Shown here: positions 1-6,612 of the stretch, piece by piece
Position numbering within the stretch: the stretch's first letter is position 1
How the letters are laid out: every line of letters begins with the position of its first letter
Notes under the pieces: model-generated
Databases searched by the model: none
Seen by the model: the letters and a program-made list of their open reading frames with translations, nothing else
What the model was told of the DNA's origin: nothing
Program-made: the position numbers and the translations under genes
Source of the DNA: Clostridia bacterium
GTDB lineage: Bacteria > Bacillota > Clostridia > Lachnospirales > Lachnospiraceae
Assembly (NCBI GenBank): GCA_026000755.1
Contig: BNZC01000008.1
Location: forward strand, 1-56,462
DNA: 56,462 nt
Reading direction: 5' to 3'

Positions 1-132
1 CGAAAGGCAAAGGATGAAAATGGACAAGAAAGAACATTTTCAGAAAAAGCAGTTGTTTATTGGAGTAAAAAGTTTCAGAAGAAGCAACTTGCGGAAAACA
101 AGTCTTTCCTTGCATTTCTTGACAAACGGTAA
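1..132 (+). CDS. C-terminal fragment of a transposase (IS1634/IS4-like), 5' end outside the window
   Basis: An open plus-strand frame enters from the window edge and stops at 130-132. The residues KAVVYWSKKF and ENKSFLAFL resemble the C-terminal part of IS1634-group (IS4-like) transposases, but this is recalled from memory. The frame ends abruptly after DKR, earlier than I would expect for that family, so the gene may be cut by the phage that starts just downstream. No continuation of this gene is visible beyond the right phage edge near 45.9 kb. It is the only plus-strand coding signal before 43.6 kb. Confidence 0.45.
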   Translation, partial: RKAKDENGQERTFSEKAVVYWSKKFQKKQLAENKSFLAFLDKR

Positions 133-168
133 ATGTCAATAGTAAATGCGAATAAAATTGAAAAATTT

Positions 169-1206
169 TTAAGCCTGCATTTTTAAGTTTTCAAGGTGTT
201 CATTAAATACGTTTTCCGCTGTCCTGTATCCTAAAATACGGCGTGGGTAATTGTTTTGCCACTCCTCCGCTCTTGCCACTTGTTCTTCTGTCACTTTTGA
301 AAAATCCGTTCCTTTCGGAAAGTGCCGCCGAATCAATTTGTTTCCGTTTTCATTCGACCCCCTCTCCCAACTACTGTACGGGTGGCAATAATAAATTTTT
401 GTTCGTTTCCCTCCATGTATTGATTTTTCCATTCCCTCGCAATCTGCAAACTCTGAACCATTGTCAACCGTTATACTTTTGAATATTTCGTAAAATAGCC
501 TTCCGTATCTGCGTTCAAGCATATTAAGAGCTTTTACAACACTTTCGCTTGTACCATCTTTTACCTTTAGTTCTATTTCTTCTCTTGATAGTCTTTCAGT
601 TAATACAAGCAATACACCGTTTTTGCCCTTTTTCCCAACAACAGAATCCATTTCCCAATGTCCAAACGTGGTACGGTCATCAATTTCTTTCGGTCGTTTC
701 TCTATGCTATCACCCTTTGGGGCGCGTTTTGGTCGAATTTTCTTGCATTTTCGCTTCCGTTCTCCTTTTACAACAAGATTTTTGTTTGTTAGGTTTAGAA
801 ATAATCCTTTATCAATATAACTGTAAAGTGTTGTTACGCATATTGTTGTCGAGAACTCTTTTTCCATGTTTTTAACTTCTCCTAGCACAGCGGCAGGCGA
901 ATATTTTTCTTTTATAATCTTATTTTCAATATACTGTGCTAATTTATGGTCTTTCCCTATTTTTAGATGTGAACCTTTTTCAGAAAGACTTACCCTGTAT
1001 TTTTTATCTGCTATTTCCGGGCTGTATCTTTCCTCCATTGTCCAATCACTATTTTTATGTTCGTATCTCCCACGCTTTACTTCCCGGTAAATCGTGCTTA
1101 TATGCACTTGTATCCGCTCCGCAATTTCCTTTTTTTCTTTTCCGTCCAATATCATTGTTTCAATTTTCAATCTATCGTTCCATGTTAATTGCTTGAATTT
1201 CCGCAT
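169..1206 (-). CDS. IS30-family DDE transposase, candidate prophage recombinase
   Basis: 345 aa, full length for the IS30 family. The N-terminus (about 5-50) is the IS30 helix-turn-helix (LTWNDRLKIE, EIAERIQVHISTIYREVKRG). The DDE core is complete: D187 in HWEMDSVVG, D248 in TVDNGSEF and E286 in ERGSNENGN, followed by the family motif RRHFPKGTDF. Start ATG 1206 has GGAGGAAGCACAA before it. It is the last gene of the leftward phage transcription unit, 57 nt after an RHH regulator and on the same strand as all late genes. No integrase is visible in the window, so I infer that this enzyme integrates the phage. An ordinary IS30 insertion is the alternative, but no separate IS ends are obvious. 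Confidence 0.9.
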   Translation of the reverse strand: MRKFKQLTWNDRLKIETMILDGKEKKEIAERIQVHISTIYREVKRGRYEHKNSDWTMEERYSPEIADKKYRVSLSEKGSHLKIGKDHKLAQYIENKIIKEKYSPAAVLGEVKNMEKEFSTTICVTTLYSYIDKGLFLNLTNKNLVVKGERKRKCKKIRPKRAPKGDSIEKRPKEIDDRTTFGHWEMDSVVGKKGKNGVLLVLTERLSREEIELKVKDGTSESVVKALNMLERRYGRLFYEIFKSITVDNGSEFADCEGMEKSIHGGKRTKIYYCHPYSSWERGSNENGNKLIRRHFPKGTDFSKVTEEQVARAEEWQNNYPRRILGYRTAENVFNEHLENLKMQA

Positions 1207-1263
1207 TTGTGCTTCCTCCAAAACAAAATAAGGGCAGTTTCCCGCCCCTTTCCACAAGCTTTC

Positions 1264-1488
1264 TTATTTCTCTCCCTTTTCTCTCCTTGCTATATCCTCA
1301 CGAATAAGAGCTTTTACATATCCCGATTTATTTTCTACGCTGTCAAGCTGTTGTATGATATCCTGTTCTGTGTTTGCAACAAGTCGAATCGGAAAAACTT
1401 TCGTTTTCTCTTTATTGTATTTTTTGTTTGCACTGTATCCTGTCCGTTTCAAATAGTCTTGTTGGATTTCCTTTTTCGTCTTAGCCAT
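1264..1488 (-). CDS. Ribbon-helix-helix (Arc/MetJ-like) small regulator
   Basis: 74 aa. The second half (about 33-68) has the RHH pattern: a short basic strand (VFPIRLVANTE) followed by two helices (QDIIQQLDSVE, SGYVKALIREDIA). The N-terminus is lysine-rich. Start ATG 1488 is preceded by GGAGGAAAAGTCAAG; an upstream in-frame extension lacks a ribosome site. It sits between a 46-aa gene and the IS30 transposase, downstream of a consensus promoter whose spacer is a perfect 18-bp palindrome. RHH dimers bind such palindromes, so I infer that it represses this promoter and its second copy, and perhaps limits the transposase. Confidence 0.7.
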   Translation of the reverse strand: MAKTKKEIQQDYLKRTGYSANKKYNKEKTKVFPIRLVANTEQDIIQQLDSVENKSGYVKALIREDIARREKGEK

Positions 1489-1605
1489 CTTGACTTTTCC
1501 TCCTTTTTTGGTTATACTGTTAGATAATGATAATCGGGGCGGCAAGGTTCGCCCCTCTTATCCTTTAGAGTAACCGCCTTGCTTGTCGGCTGTGTCGGTT
1601 ACTCT

Positions 1606-1746
1606 TTACTTTGCACTTAGTAGCTTTTTGAGGTATTCAACAAACTCTTTTAAGTCTTTTGATTCCTCTGCCACTTTTAGCAATTTCAACCGTTCATTTT
1701 CTCTTGCAAGTTCAACGGCTGTTTCTGTTGCGTTCGGCGTTTTCAT
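1606..1746 (-). CDS. Small charged helical protein (46 aa)
   Basis: I recognise no family. ATG 1746 follows a very strong ribosome site (GGAGGGGAGGAG). The product is rich in Lys, Glu and Leu (ELARENERLKLLKVAEE, LKEFVEYLKKLL) and is probably one or two amphipathic helices. It is the first gene after the promoter at 1792-1820 and precedes the RHH gene in the same direction. It may be a partner of the RHH protein, as in antitoxin-like or anti-repressor pairs, but nothing in the sequence shows that. Confidence 0.6.
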   Translation of the reverse strand: MKTPNATETAVELARENERLKLLKVAEESKDLKEFVEYLKKLLSAK

Positions 1747-1769
1747 CTCCTCCCCTCCTTTCGTAAAGG

Positions 1770-1863
1770 TTTTTCCTTACCTTGCAAATTCATTATAGCA
1801 TACATATATATGTATGTCAATAGCTTTTTTACATTTTTTGGTAATTTTTTCACAATAAAAAAA
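1770..1863. repeat. 94-bp direct repeat, copy 1 (promoter cassette)
   Basis: This block is almost identical to 2324-2417. The shared segment runs from a ribosome-site-proximal T tract through the promoter and palindrome to the A-rich tail. Only a few positions differ (for example G/A near 1784). The duplication gives two adjacent minus-strand operons the same promoter and operator. Confidence 0.85.
1792..1820 (-). promoter_or_regulatory. Consensus sigma-70 promoter with palindromic spacer (copy 1)
   Basis: On the minus strand: TTGACA (1815-1820), a 17-nt spacer and TATAAT (1792-1797), a perfect consensus. The 18-bp palindrome CATACATATATATGTATG (1799-1816) fills the spacer and overlaps the -35 box, so a bound dimer would block polymerase. 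It drives the 46-aa gene, the RHH gene and probably the transposase. Confidence 0.85.
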
Positions 1864-1903
1864 TATCGCCGTGGCTTATAGCAACCTCGTCGATATTTTT
1901 GCG
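1857..1903 (-). terminator. Intrinsic terminator, probably bidirectional
   Basis: Inverted repeat AAAATATCG / CGATATTTT around a 22-nt loop, with a T run on the minus strand (an A run at 1857-1863 on plus). It follows the gene ending at 1932 and lies just before promoter copy 1, so it separates two small operons. Confidence 0.65.
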
Positions 1904-1909
1904 TTTTAT

Positions 1910-1926
1910 GTGTCCGAATCGGACGC
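1910..1926. repeat. 17-bp dispersed palindrome, copy 1 (one mismatch)
   Basis: This matches GTGTCCGAATCGGACAC except for G in place of A at 1925. It is one of five copies in the phage and lies in the gap after the gene ending at 1932. Candidate parS-like ParB site. Confidence 0.7.
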
Positions 1927-1931
1927 GTTTA

Positions 1932-2306
1932 TTATGATATTACTTCCATAACTACGGCGTTGTTTATTATAATTTCTCCCTCATCTTGCCCGTATGTTGC
2001 AAAGTTTCCGCATACTATAGCAATATGTTCCCCGTAATAGTATCCGCTTCTTGTTGTATGGTCTACGCCGTGCATTATAACCATTTCAGATTCAAAATCT
2101 GTAACGCTTATCCCGTCTAATAGCTCTTCTGTTTCTTCTCCGTCAATCCACACTTTTGATAAGTGTTCTATTTCACCAATTTCAAAAGGCTCTTCCTGTG
2201 TCCTTACTCCAACATATTCATAATCTCCACCGTTTGAAAAATGATATTTTCTTGCTATTTCAGTAATTTCACTACCCGCAAGTTTTGTTTTCATAGTTGT
2301 TGTCAT
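1932..2306 (-). CDS. Phage accessory protein of unknown function (124 aa)
   Basis: I do not recognise the family. The protein is acidic and predicted soluble, with no membrane segment. It is rich in beta-prone stretches (EYVGVRTQEEPFEIGEIEH, VIMHGVDHTTRSGYYYGEH, IIINNAVVMEVIS). ATG 2306 has GGAGG at ideal spacing; ATG 2321 is a possible alternative. It stands alone between promoter copy 2 and the terminator at 1857-1903, so it is a single-gene operon under the same palindromic control as the RHH gene. A lysogeny or superinfection moron is a reasonable guess only. Confidence 0.6.
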   Translation of the reverse strand: MTTTMKTKLAGSEITEIARKYHFSNGGDYEYVGVRTQEEPFEIGEIEHLSKVWIDGEETEELLDGISVTDFESEMVIMHGVDHTTRSGYYYGEHIAIVCGNFATYGQDEGEIIINNAVVMEVIS

Positions 2307-2323
2307 TTTCTTTTCCTCCATTC

Positions 2324-2417
2324 TTTTTCCTTACCTTACAAATTCATTATAGCATACATATATATGTATGTCAATAGCTTTTTTACATTTTTTGGTAATT
2401 TTTTTCAATAAAAAAAT
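2324..2417. repeat. 94-bp direct repeat, copy 2 (promoter cassette)
   Basis: Second copy of the block at 1770-1863. It abuts the remnant of an XRE-type repressor gene at its right edge, suggesting that the duplication inserted into or replaced the end of that gene. Confidence 0.85.
2346..2374 (-). promoter_or_regulatory. Consensus promoter with palindromic spacer (copy 2)
   Basis: TTGACA (2369-2374), a 17-nt spacer and TATAAT (2346-2351) on the minus strand, with the same 18-bp palindrome at 2353-2370. It drives the gene at 1932-2306. Confidence 0.85.
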
Positions 2418-2534
2418 CATAAGTTCATAATCCGAAACGAAGCGTGTTCCTATTTCAATTCTGCTTATGCTATCCCGTTTAATCGTTATCCCTGCGACTT
2501 GAACCCGTGCCGCAAGTTCTGATTGTGAAATGCA
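2418..2534 (-). pseudogene. Remnant of an XRE-family HTH repressor gene
   Basis: The minus-strand frame from 2534 reads ISQSELAARVQVAGITIK, then RDSISRIEIG and RFVSDYELM, the core of a Cro/CI (XRE) helix-turn-helix domain. There is no start codon. An in-frame stop and a copy of the 17-bp palindrome lie just upstream, and the downstream part runs into the duplicated promoter cassette. The gene is therefore broken at both ends. It may once have been the lysogeny repressor or belonged to another element. Confidence 0.6.
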
Positions 2535-2541
2535 TTTTTAT

Positions 2542-2558
2542 GTGTCCGAATCGAACAC
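2542..2558. repeat. 17-bp dispersed palindrome, copy 2 (one mismatch)
   Basis: GTGTCCGAATCGGACAC with A in place of G at 2554. It lies 11 bp past the endolysin stop codon. Same orientation as the other copies. Confidence 0.7.
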
Positions 2559-2569
2559 GGTTATTTTTT

Positions 2570-3709
2570 TTACATTCCTAAAATCTTTTTCCATGACGTT
2601 TTTTGTGCAGTAAACTCCCCGTCTTCCACGCCACCAAATGATTTTTGAAAACTTTTTGTTGCTGTATCGAACTGGTTCCCGGCGATTCCGTCCACGATTC
2701 CGGCATTAAATCCAAGTGCGTTCAGCCTTCCTTGAAGCACCGCTACAACGGCGTGTTTTCGGTTTATGGTTTTTGATACCGTAACCGTTTTGTTTAATGT
2801 TTCAGCTCCTGCGATTCCGTCCGGACTTGCCCCAATAGCAATTTGAATCCCTCGCACAAAAGTAGTCATTGGGTCTGTTGCATTTGCTATTGTCGGCGGA
2901 GTTATTTGCGGTGTAATTTGCTGTGTGGAAGATTCTTTTTCTGTATATTCCAAAGAAATCCACCCAATTCCGCTTTTTAGCTTTCCCCACCCTTCGTATG
3001 TTTCAATGATTGTGTATAATCCTTTGTCTGTAATTCTTCCTACTACCGCGTGTTGTGTTCCTGCTCCTGCCCGAATATTAAGGCTGTCTGTTGTTATCTT
3101 TACAGTATATCCTCCTGTGGTGCTAGAAACAGGAATACTAGGAACAGACGGCTCATTTGCTCCAGACTTTGGAGGGTTTCCGGCAAGTCTGCTGTTTACT
3201 TCTTCCGCTACAGCACCTAAACGACTGTAAAGCCATTCTCCGGGGCAAGCCTTATTTTTGAACCAACGGTGAACCGTTATGTTCTGTACTGCTGTGTTTC
3301 CAATATCTCCTTTGTTTTCCGTCCACCTAAGTTTCGGTATGCCGTTTCGTCTGCAAATATCAACGCATAGGTCAATAAATTTGTTATAGACAGCTTCGTT
3401 TATCTCGTACGGGTCTGTAAGTCCGCTTGCAAGCTCTATCGTTACCGCTCTGTTATCATTTGCACTAGAACTGGTACACCAAGAGCGGTTTTTCTCTTCT
3501 ACGATAAGTGCCACCCTTCCATCTGCTCCAATTGCGTAATTGGCGGAAGCCTGAAAAGATGTTGGAGAAAAAATCTGCCCGATTGTTTCAACGCTTAATT
3601 GCCCAACGATACAATGTGGCGTAATTGTATCAATTGCATGGTTTCTTTGTCCCGAATGGTTCGGGCTTAATTTTGTGTAATTTACTAACGAACTGTTTGT
3701 GTATCCCAT
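2570..3709 (-). CDS. Endolysin: N-acetylmuramoyl-L-alanine amidase with SH3 and peptidoglycan-binding domains
   Basis: 379 aa. An Amidase_2 (PGRP/T7-lysozyme-like) domain spans about 1-170, with zinc-ligand type residues in TPHCIVGQ, ITVHRWF and NKACPGEW. A linker follows, then an SH3 domain (about 200-255: LNIRAGAGTQHAVVGRI, GWGKLKSGIGWI). The C-terminus (about 285-375) has peptidoglycan-binding repeats (AVVAVLQGRLNALGF, DGIAGNQFDTATKSFQ). It cleaves the amide between muramic acid and the stem peptide at lysis. There is no signal peptide, so export needs the holin encoded upstream. ATG 3709 overlaps the preceding small gene by one base (TAATG), which implies translational coupling. Confidence 0.93.
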   Translation of the reverse strand: MGYTNSSLVNYTKLSPNHSGQRNHAIDTITPHCIVGQLSVETIGQIFSPTSFQASANYAIGADGRVALIVEEKNRSWCTSSSANDNRAVTIELASGLTDPYEINEAVYNKFIDLCVDICRRNGIPKLRWTENKGDIGNTAVQNITVHRWFKNKACPGEWLYSRLGAVAEEVNSRLAGNPPKSGANEPSVPSIPVSSTTGGYTVKITTDSLNIRAGAGTQHAVVGRITDKGLYTIIETYEGWGKLKSGIGWISLEYTEKESSTQQITPQITPPTIANATDPMTTFVRGIQIAIGASPDGIAGAETLNKTVTVSKTINRKHAVVAVLQGRLNALGFNAGIVDGIAGNQFDTATKSFQKSFGGVEDGEFTAQKTSWKKILGM

Positions 3710-3837
3710 TATTCTTCCCCCTTATTATCTGTTACTTCTTCAAGCGTTGCCGCTGTTATTCCGTCTTCCGATTCAATCCCTGCTTGTTCAAGTCGTTCTG
3801 AAATATTTTCTAATTCAATTCCTTGTAATTCGTCCAT
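3709..3837 (-). CDS. Small acidic protein in the lysis cassette (42 aa)
   Basis: ATG 3837 follows GAAAGGGGTACAGA, and the stop overlaps the endolysin start as TAATG. The product is very acidic and helical (DELQGIELENISERLEQAG, EEVTDNKGEE). I know no family. The overlap suggests coupling to endolysin translation, but no function can be assigned. Confidence 0.6.
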   Translation of the reverse strand: MDELQGIELENISERLEQAGIESEDGITAATLEEVTDNKGEE

Positions 3838-3883
3838 TCTGTACCCCTTTCTAATATCTGTTTTTATTCTTACTTTTCCTTGT

Positions 3884-3967
3884 CTAACCTTCTTTCGGAT
3901 ATTTTGTTATTGCCATTACTATCAATGCAAGCCAATAGATTCCTATCAATAACAATGCCGCAATCAT
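3884..3967 (-). CDS. 27-aa single-membrane-span peptide in the lysis cassette
   Basis: ATG 3967 overlaps the stop of the upstream holin-like gene as ATGA, with AAGGA upstream. The peptide is one hydrophobic helix (ALLLIGIYWLALIVMAI) with a short basic tail (TKYPKEG). It could be a holin modulator or a similar small membrane peptide. It could also be fortuitous, although the coupling and strong hydrophobicity argue for a gene. Confidence 0.5.
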   Translation of the reverse strand: MIAALLLIGIYWLALIVMAITKYPKEG

Positions 3968-4290
3968 TGCTCTTCCTTTCTTTCATCTGCATACTTTGAA
4001 ATCTCATCAAATTTCGCTCTAAGGTTTTCTTCTGTAAGCGTGTATCTTTTTCCGTCTGAATCTACGAAAACGGATTCCGCCCCATCAACAAGGCTTGCCG
4101 TTCCCTTTTTCCCAAAAGAAAAACTCAACAATGATGTCGCTATAGAGCTAATAACAAGAACGCTAATATTGAACGCTGTCTTTTCTATATTGAGTTCATG
4201 AAATGCAGCTACTCCGGTTAGCGTTTGAATGATTGCTTGTGCAAAAGTTTTTATAGCCCTTTCTGCTAAATCCTTGAAAAATTGTTCCAT
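3964..4290 (-). CDS. Phage holin-like membrane protein
   Basis: 108 aa. A short amphipathic N-terminus (LAERAIKTFAQAIIQTLTGV) and a membrane helix (about 43-60, ISVLVISSIATSLLSFSF) are followed by a charged C-terminal tail (DEISKYADERKEEQ), as in phage holins of Gram-positive hosts. It precedes the endolysin in the same unit, where a holin is expected to permeabilise the membrane for amidase release. Confidence 0.7.
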   Translation of the reverse strand: MEQFFKDLAERAIKTFAQAIIQTLTGVAAFHELNIEKTAFNISVLVISSIATSLLSFSFGKKGTASLVDGAESVFVDSDGKRYTLTEENLRAKFDEISKYADERKEEQ

Positions 4291-4307
4291 CTGTCTTTCC
4301 CTCCCTC

Positions 4308-4661
4308 TTATTTTCTAATGTCATAGCTTCGCCCCTCGTGGGAACGAACCCGTAAAAACACTTGCATTTCTTTTAGTGATTTCTCCATATCGGCATTTTT
4401 TTCTCCTCTACAGATTAAATGGTCAAGTACCGCCTGTAGTCCAAAAAACACAATTCTGTTTTCTTCTTTTGAGATTTCAATGTCCTTCTGTTGGTCGTGT
4501 TGCCATTCCTGAATCTTTTGAAGTTCACGCTTGAAATCGTCCATCTTTGCATTGATTTCCTTGACGGGCTTCCCGATTCTCTCTATAATTCCCCATATTG
4601 CTGCTAGTGCTATGCACAAAGCACCGATTGCCATAATAGATTCTGTTATGCTCACTTTCAC
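4308..4661 (-). CDS. Membrane-anchored coiled-coil protein of the lysis region
   Basis: 117 aa. One N-terminal membrane helix (about 5-27, SIMAIGALCIALAAIWGII) is followed by a long heptad-rich segment (INAKMDDFKRELQKIQEWQHDQQKDI). Such proteins often lie beside holins in Firmicutes phages and may be second holin or antiholin components. The start is GTG 4661 or GTG 4655 after AAAGGGGG; I keep the longer form. Confidence 0.55.
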   Translation of the reverse strand: MKVSITESIMAIGALCIALAAIWGIIERIGKPVKEINAKMDDFKRELQKIQEWQHDQQKDIEISKEENRIVFFGLQAVLDHLICRGEKNADMEKSLKEMQVFLRVRSHEGRSYDIRK

Positions 4662-4715
4662 ATTCCCCCTTTCATGTATATCCCTGAACCGCTGTTACTA
4701 CTCTCTTGTTTTACC

Positions 4716-5801
4716 TCATTCATCTTTTGCGTTCTGCCGAAACATCTTATTAAGTTCTTTCCGCAACCCGTAACTATTGCAATGACACAAAACGCCCTTG
4801 TAAGAAGCGATTCTCCTTTCAAAAGATTCTTCCGTCATTGCTCCGCTCTCCCTCTTGTCTTTTATGCTCTTAACGGCTCGCTTGATTTTTAAGGCAGTTT
4901 TCTTTTTTAGTTTTCGGTGTGTCGCCCATATTCTGTACCCGACAAACTCAATGCCCATACTACAAGGTCTAATTGCTGTCTTTTTGTTCAATTGCAAACG
5001 TAAATTATCAAACAAAAAAGTTTCTATTTCGTTCTTTACCATGGCAAGATACTTCTTTTCGTGGTGTAAGATAATAATGTCGTCCATGTACCGAATGTAG
5101 TAGTGTAATCCTAGCTTGTGTTTTGCAAAAATGTCAAGTTCATGCAAATACAGGTTTGCAAACATTTGAGAAGTCAAGTTTCCAATTGGCATACCAACCT
5201 CCGCCAATCGGTCGGACGGGTCGCATAAATCCGGTTCAACTCCTACGGGCAATCCGAACTTTGTTTCCTCGCTGTTGATAATCATTGCAAGCAAATCTAC
5301 AATCTTCGTGTCGCTGATTTTACGGCGTAATATCTTTATCAGCACTTCATGGTCTACCCGGTAAAAATACTTTGCTATATCAAGTTTTAAGTAGTAATAC
5401 CGCTTCGGCTTTCTATCTGTTTGTCTTAACCAATATTGCAACCTATCAACTGCTTTGTGCGCCCCTTTCCCCTCTCTGCAAGCATAGGAATCCATAATAA
5501 ACTGCTTGTCAAAAATCGGAAATAGTTGCCTGTAAATCGCCCATTGCACAACTCTGTCCCTGAAAGGTAACGCCATAATCAACCGCTTTTTCGGTTCATA
5601 CACGTAAAACTGTCTATAACTCCCTGCCCGATATGTACCATATAACAAATGATTTTGTATCTCTATCAAGTTTGATTCAAGGTTTTCTGAAAACTGCATG
5701 ACTTCCTCACGGTACCGCTTTCCTTGTCGGGCGGATTCCCATGCTTGATAGAGATTTTCAAAATCAACTACTTTTTCAAATATATTTTTTATTGTTTTCA
5801 T
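4716..5801 (-). CDS. DGR reverse transcriptase
   Basis: 361 aa. The group-II-like polymerase core is complete: YYYLKLDIAKYF (catalytic D141), the DGR-type motif IGNLTSQMFANLYL (about 206-219, with SQ where most retroelements have SP) and YIRYMDDIIIL (Asp pair at 240-241). A thumb region follows. No maturase or endonuclease domain is present, as is usual for DGRs. It copies TR RNA with adenine-specific errors and supplies cDNA to the variable repeats. ATG 5801 has GGAGGAAACAG; an upstream in-frame start has none. The gene lies about 180 nt downstream of TR, with avd on TR's other side. Confidence 0.96.
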   Translation of the reverse strand: MKTIKNIFEKVVDFENLYQAWESARQGKRYREEVMQFSENLESNLIEIQNHLLYGTYRAGSYRQFYVYEPKKRLIMALPFRDRVVQWAIYRQLFPIFDKQFIMDSYACREGKGAHKAVDRLQYWLRQTDRKPKRYYYLKLDIAKYFYRVDHEVLIKILRRKISDTKIVDLLAMIINSEETKFGLPVGVEPDLCDPSDRLAEVGMPIGNLTSQMFANLYLHELDIFAKHKLGLHYYIRYMDDIIILHHEKKYLAMVKNEIETFLFDNLRLQLNKKTAIRPCSMGIEFVGYRIWATHRKLKKKTALKIKRAVKSIKDKRESGAMTEESFERRIASYKGVLCHCNSYGLRKELNKMFRQNAKDE

Positions 5802-5984
5802 CTGTTTCCTCCGCCCTCGCCTAAGTGTAACGCCCTCCAATGCCTAAATCTTTTGCATTTACTAACCGCTTCCGTGGCAATATAATCTTTTTCCTGCTTA
5901 TTCTAAACAGGAAGGGAAATAAACCCCTTTAACTCTTGCTCTGTATGCAAACACTTGTGTTTACATCTTTCTGTCAAGAGGTAG

Positions 5985-6100
5985 AGCGGAACGAAAGCCA
6001 ATGTTCGTGTTGACGTTGGAACGCGGGTTATTCAAATTGAGCGCGAACACGCCTGCGTTCGCCCCGTTGTTCCAATTCCCGCCGCGGATAGGCAACCGCT
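5985..6100 (-). repeat. DGR template repeat (TR), 116 bp
   Basis: It is homologous to VR1 (6625-6740) and VR2 (41835-41950) over exactly 116 bp. In the coding direction the TR reads about ten AAT/AAC codons where the targets carry varied residues, the DGR hallmark: changes at the first two A positions cannot create a stop. It lies between avd and the RT gene, so it is probably carried on the same leftward transcript. It has no coding role of its own. Confidence 0.97.
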
Positions 6101-6129
6101 AAGTATATGGCTTATTCCCCATATATCCG

Positions 6130-6537
6130 TTACTGTTTTACTGTTTTTATGTATCCGCCTATCATTCGTCCGATTTCATCAAGCAATTTCGCCCAATACT
6201 CGTATTTCTTAAACGGTAAGCAAGGTGCGGATTTTGGATATAGCTTTCGGTCTGCGGCAAGTCGTATCAGGTGGCGCAATACATCAAGTTCAATATCCAT
6301 GTCTTGAAGCGTTGTCTTTTTGTAATATTTCTTTTCCACCGTAACCGCATACTCTAGCAATCCGTACATTCGTGTTCGTATTCTTCCCGCAAGTTCATAA
6401 CGCTCCGTTTTCGGAAATTGTAACAACGCCGGGCTTCCATAACGTATCATCTCGTAAATCTTTTCTTTGATTACGAACGCCCCGCTCCCTGATACGGATA
6501 CGGTTGATGTGTCTGCGGTATTTTTCGTATTTTCCAC
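6130..6537 (-). CDS. avd: DGR accessory variability protein
   Basis: 135 aa. A short polar N-terminus is followed by an alpha-helical bundle (YEMIRYGSPALLQFPKTE, ELAGRIRTRMYGLLEYAV, LQDMDIELDVLRHLIRLAAD, KKYEYWAKLLDEIGRMIGG), the pattern of bAvd/S23-type four-helix proteins. Avd pentamers bind the RT and TR RNA and are needed for mutagenic homing. The GTG start at 6537 has AAGGAG at 5-nt spacing. A longer in-frame reading from 6582 would have to pass through the VR1 hairpin and has no ribosome site. It lies between the first target gene and TR, the common DGR order. Confidence 0.9.
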   Translation of the reverse strand: MENTKNTADTSTVSVSGSGAFVIKEKIYEMIRYGSPALLQFPKTERYELAGRIRTRMYGLLEYAVTVEKKYYKKTTLQDMDIELDVLRHLIRLAADRKLYPKSAPCLPFKKYEYWAKLLDEIGRMIGGYIKTVKQ

Positions 6538-6563
6538 GCTTTCTCCTTGTTTCTTAAAATACA

Positions 6564-6585
6564 AGGGTGTGCTATCGCACACCCT
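6564..6585 (-). promoter_or_regulatory. DGR target hairpin downstream of VR1
   Basis: Perfect 9-bp stem AGGGTGTGC / GCACACCCT with a 4-nt loop that reads GATA on the target-gene strand, fitting the GRNA loop rule known for the BPP-1 DGR. It lies 39 nt past VR1. A hairpin with the same stem length and almost the same distance follows VR2. Confidence 0.85.
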
Positions 6586-6612
6586 AACAGTTTATCAGTA
6601 AACAGTTACCAG

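Noticed and set aside
5949..5963. TR-side homing hairpin
   Set aside because: The stem is only 5-6 bp, the loop is CAAG rather than GRNA, and the spacing differs from the VR hairpins.
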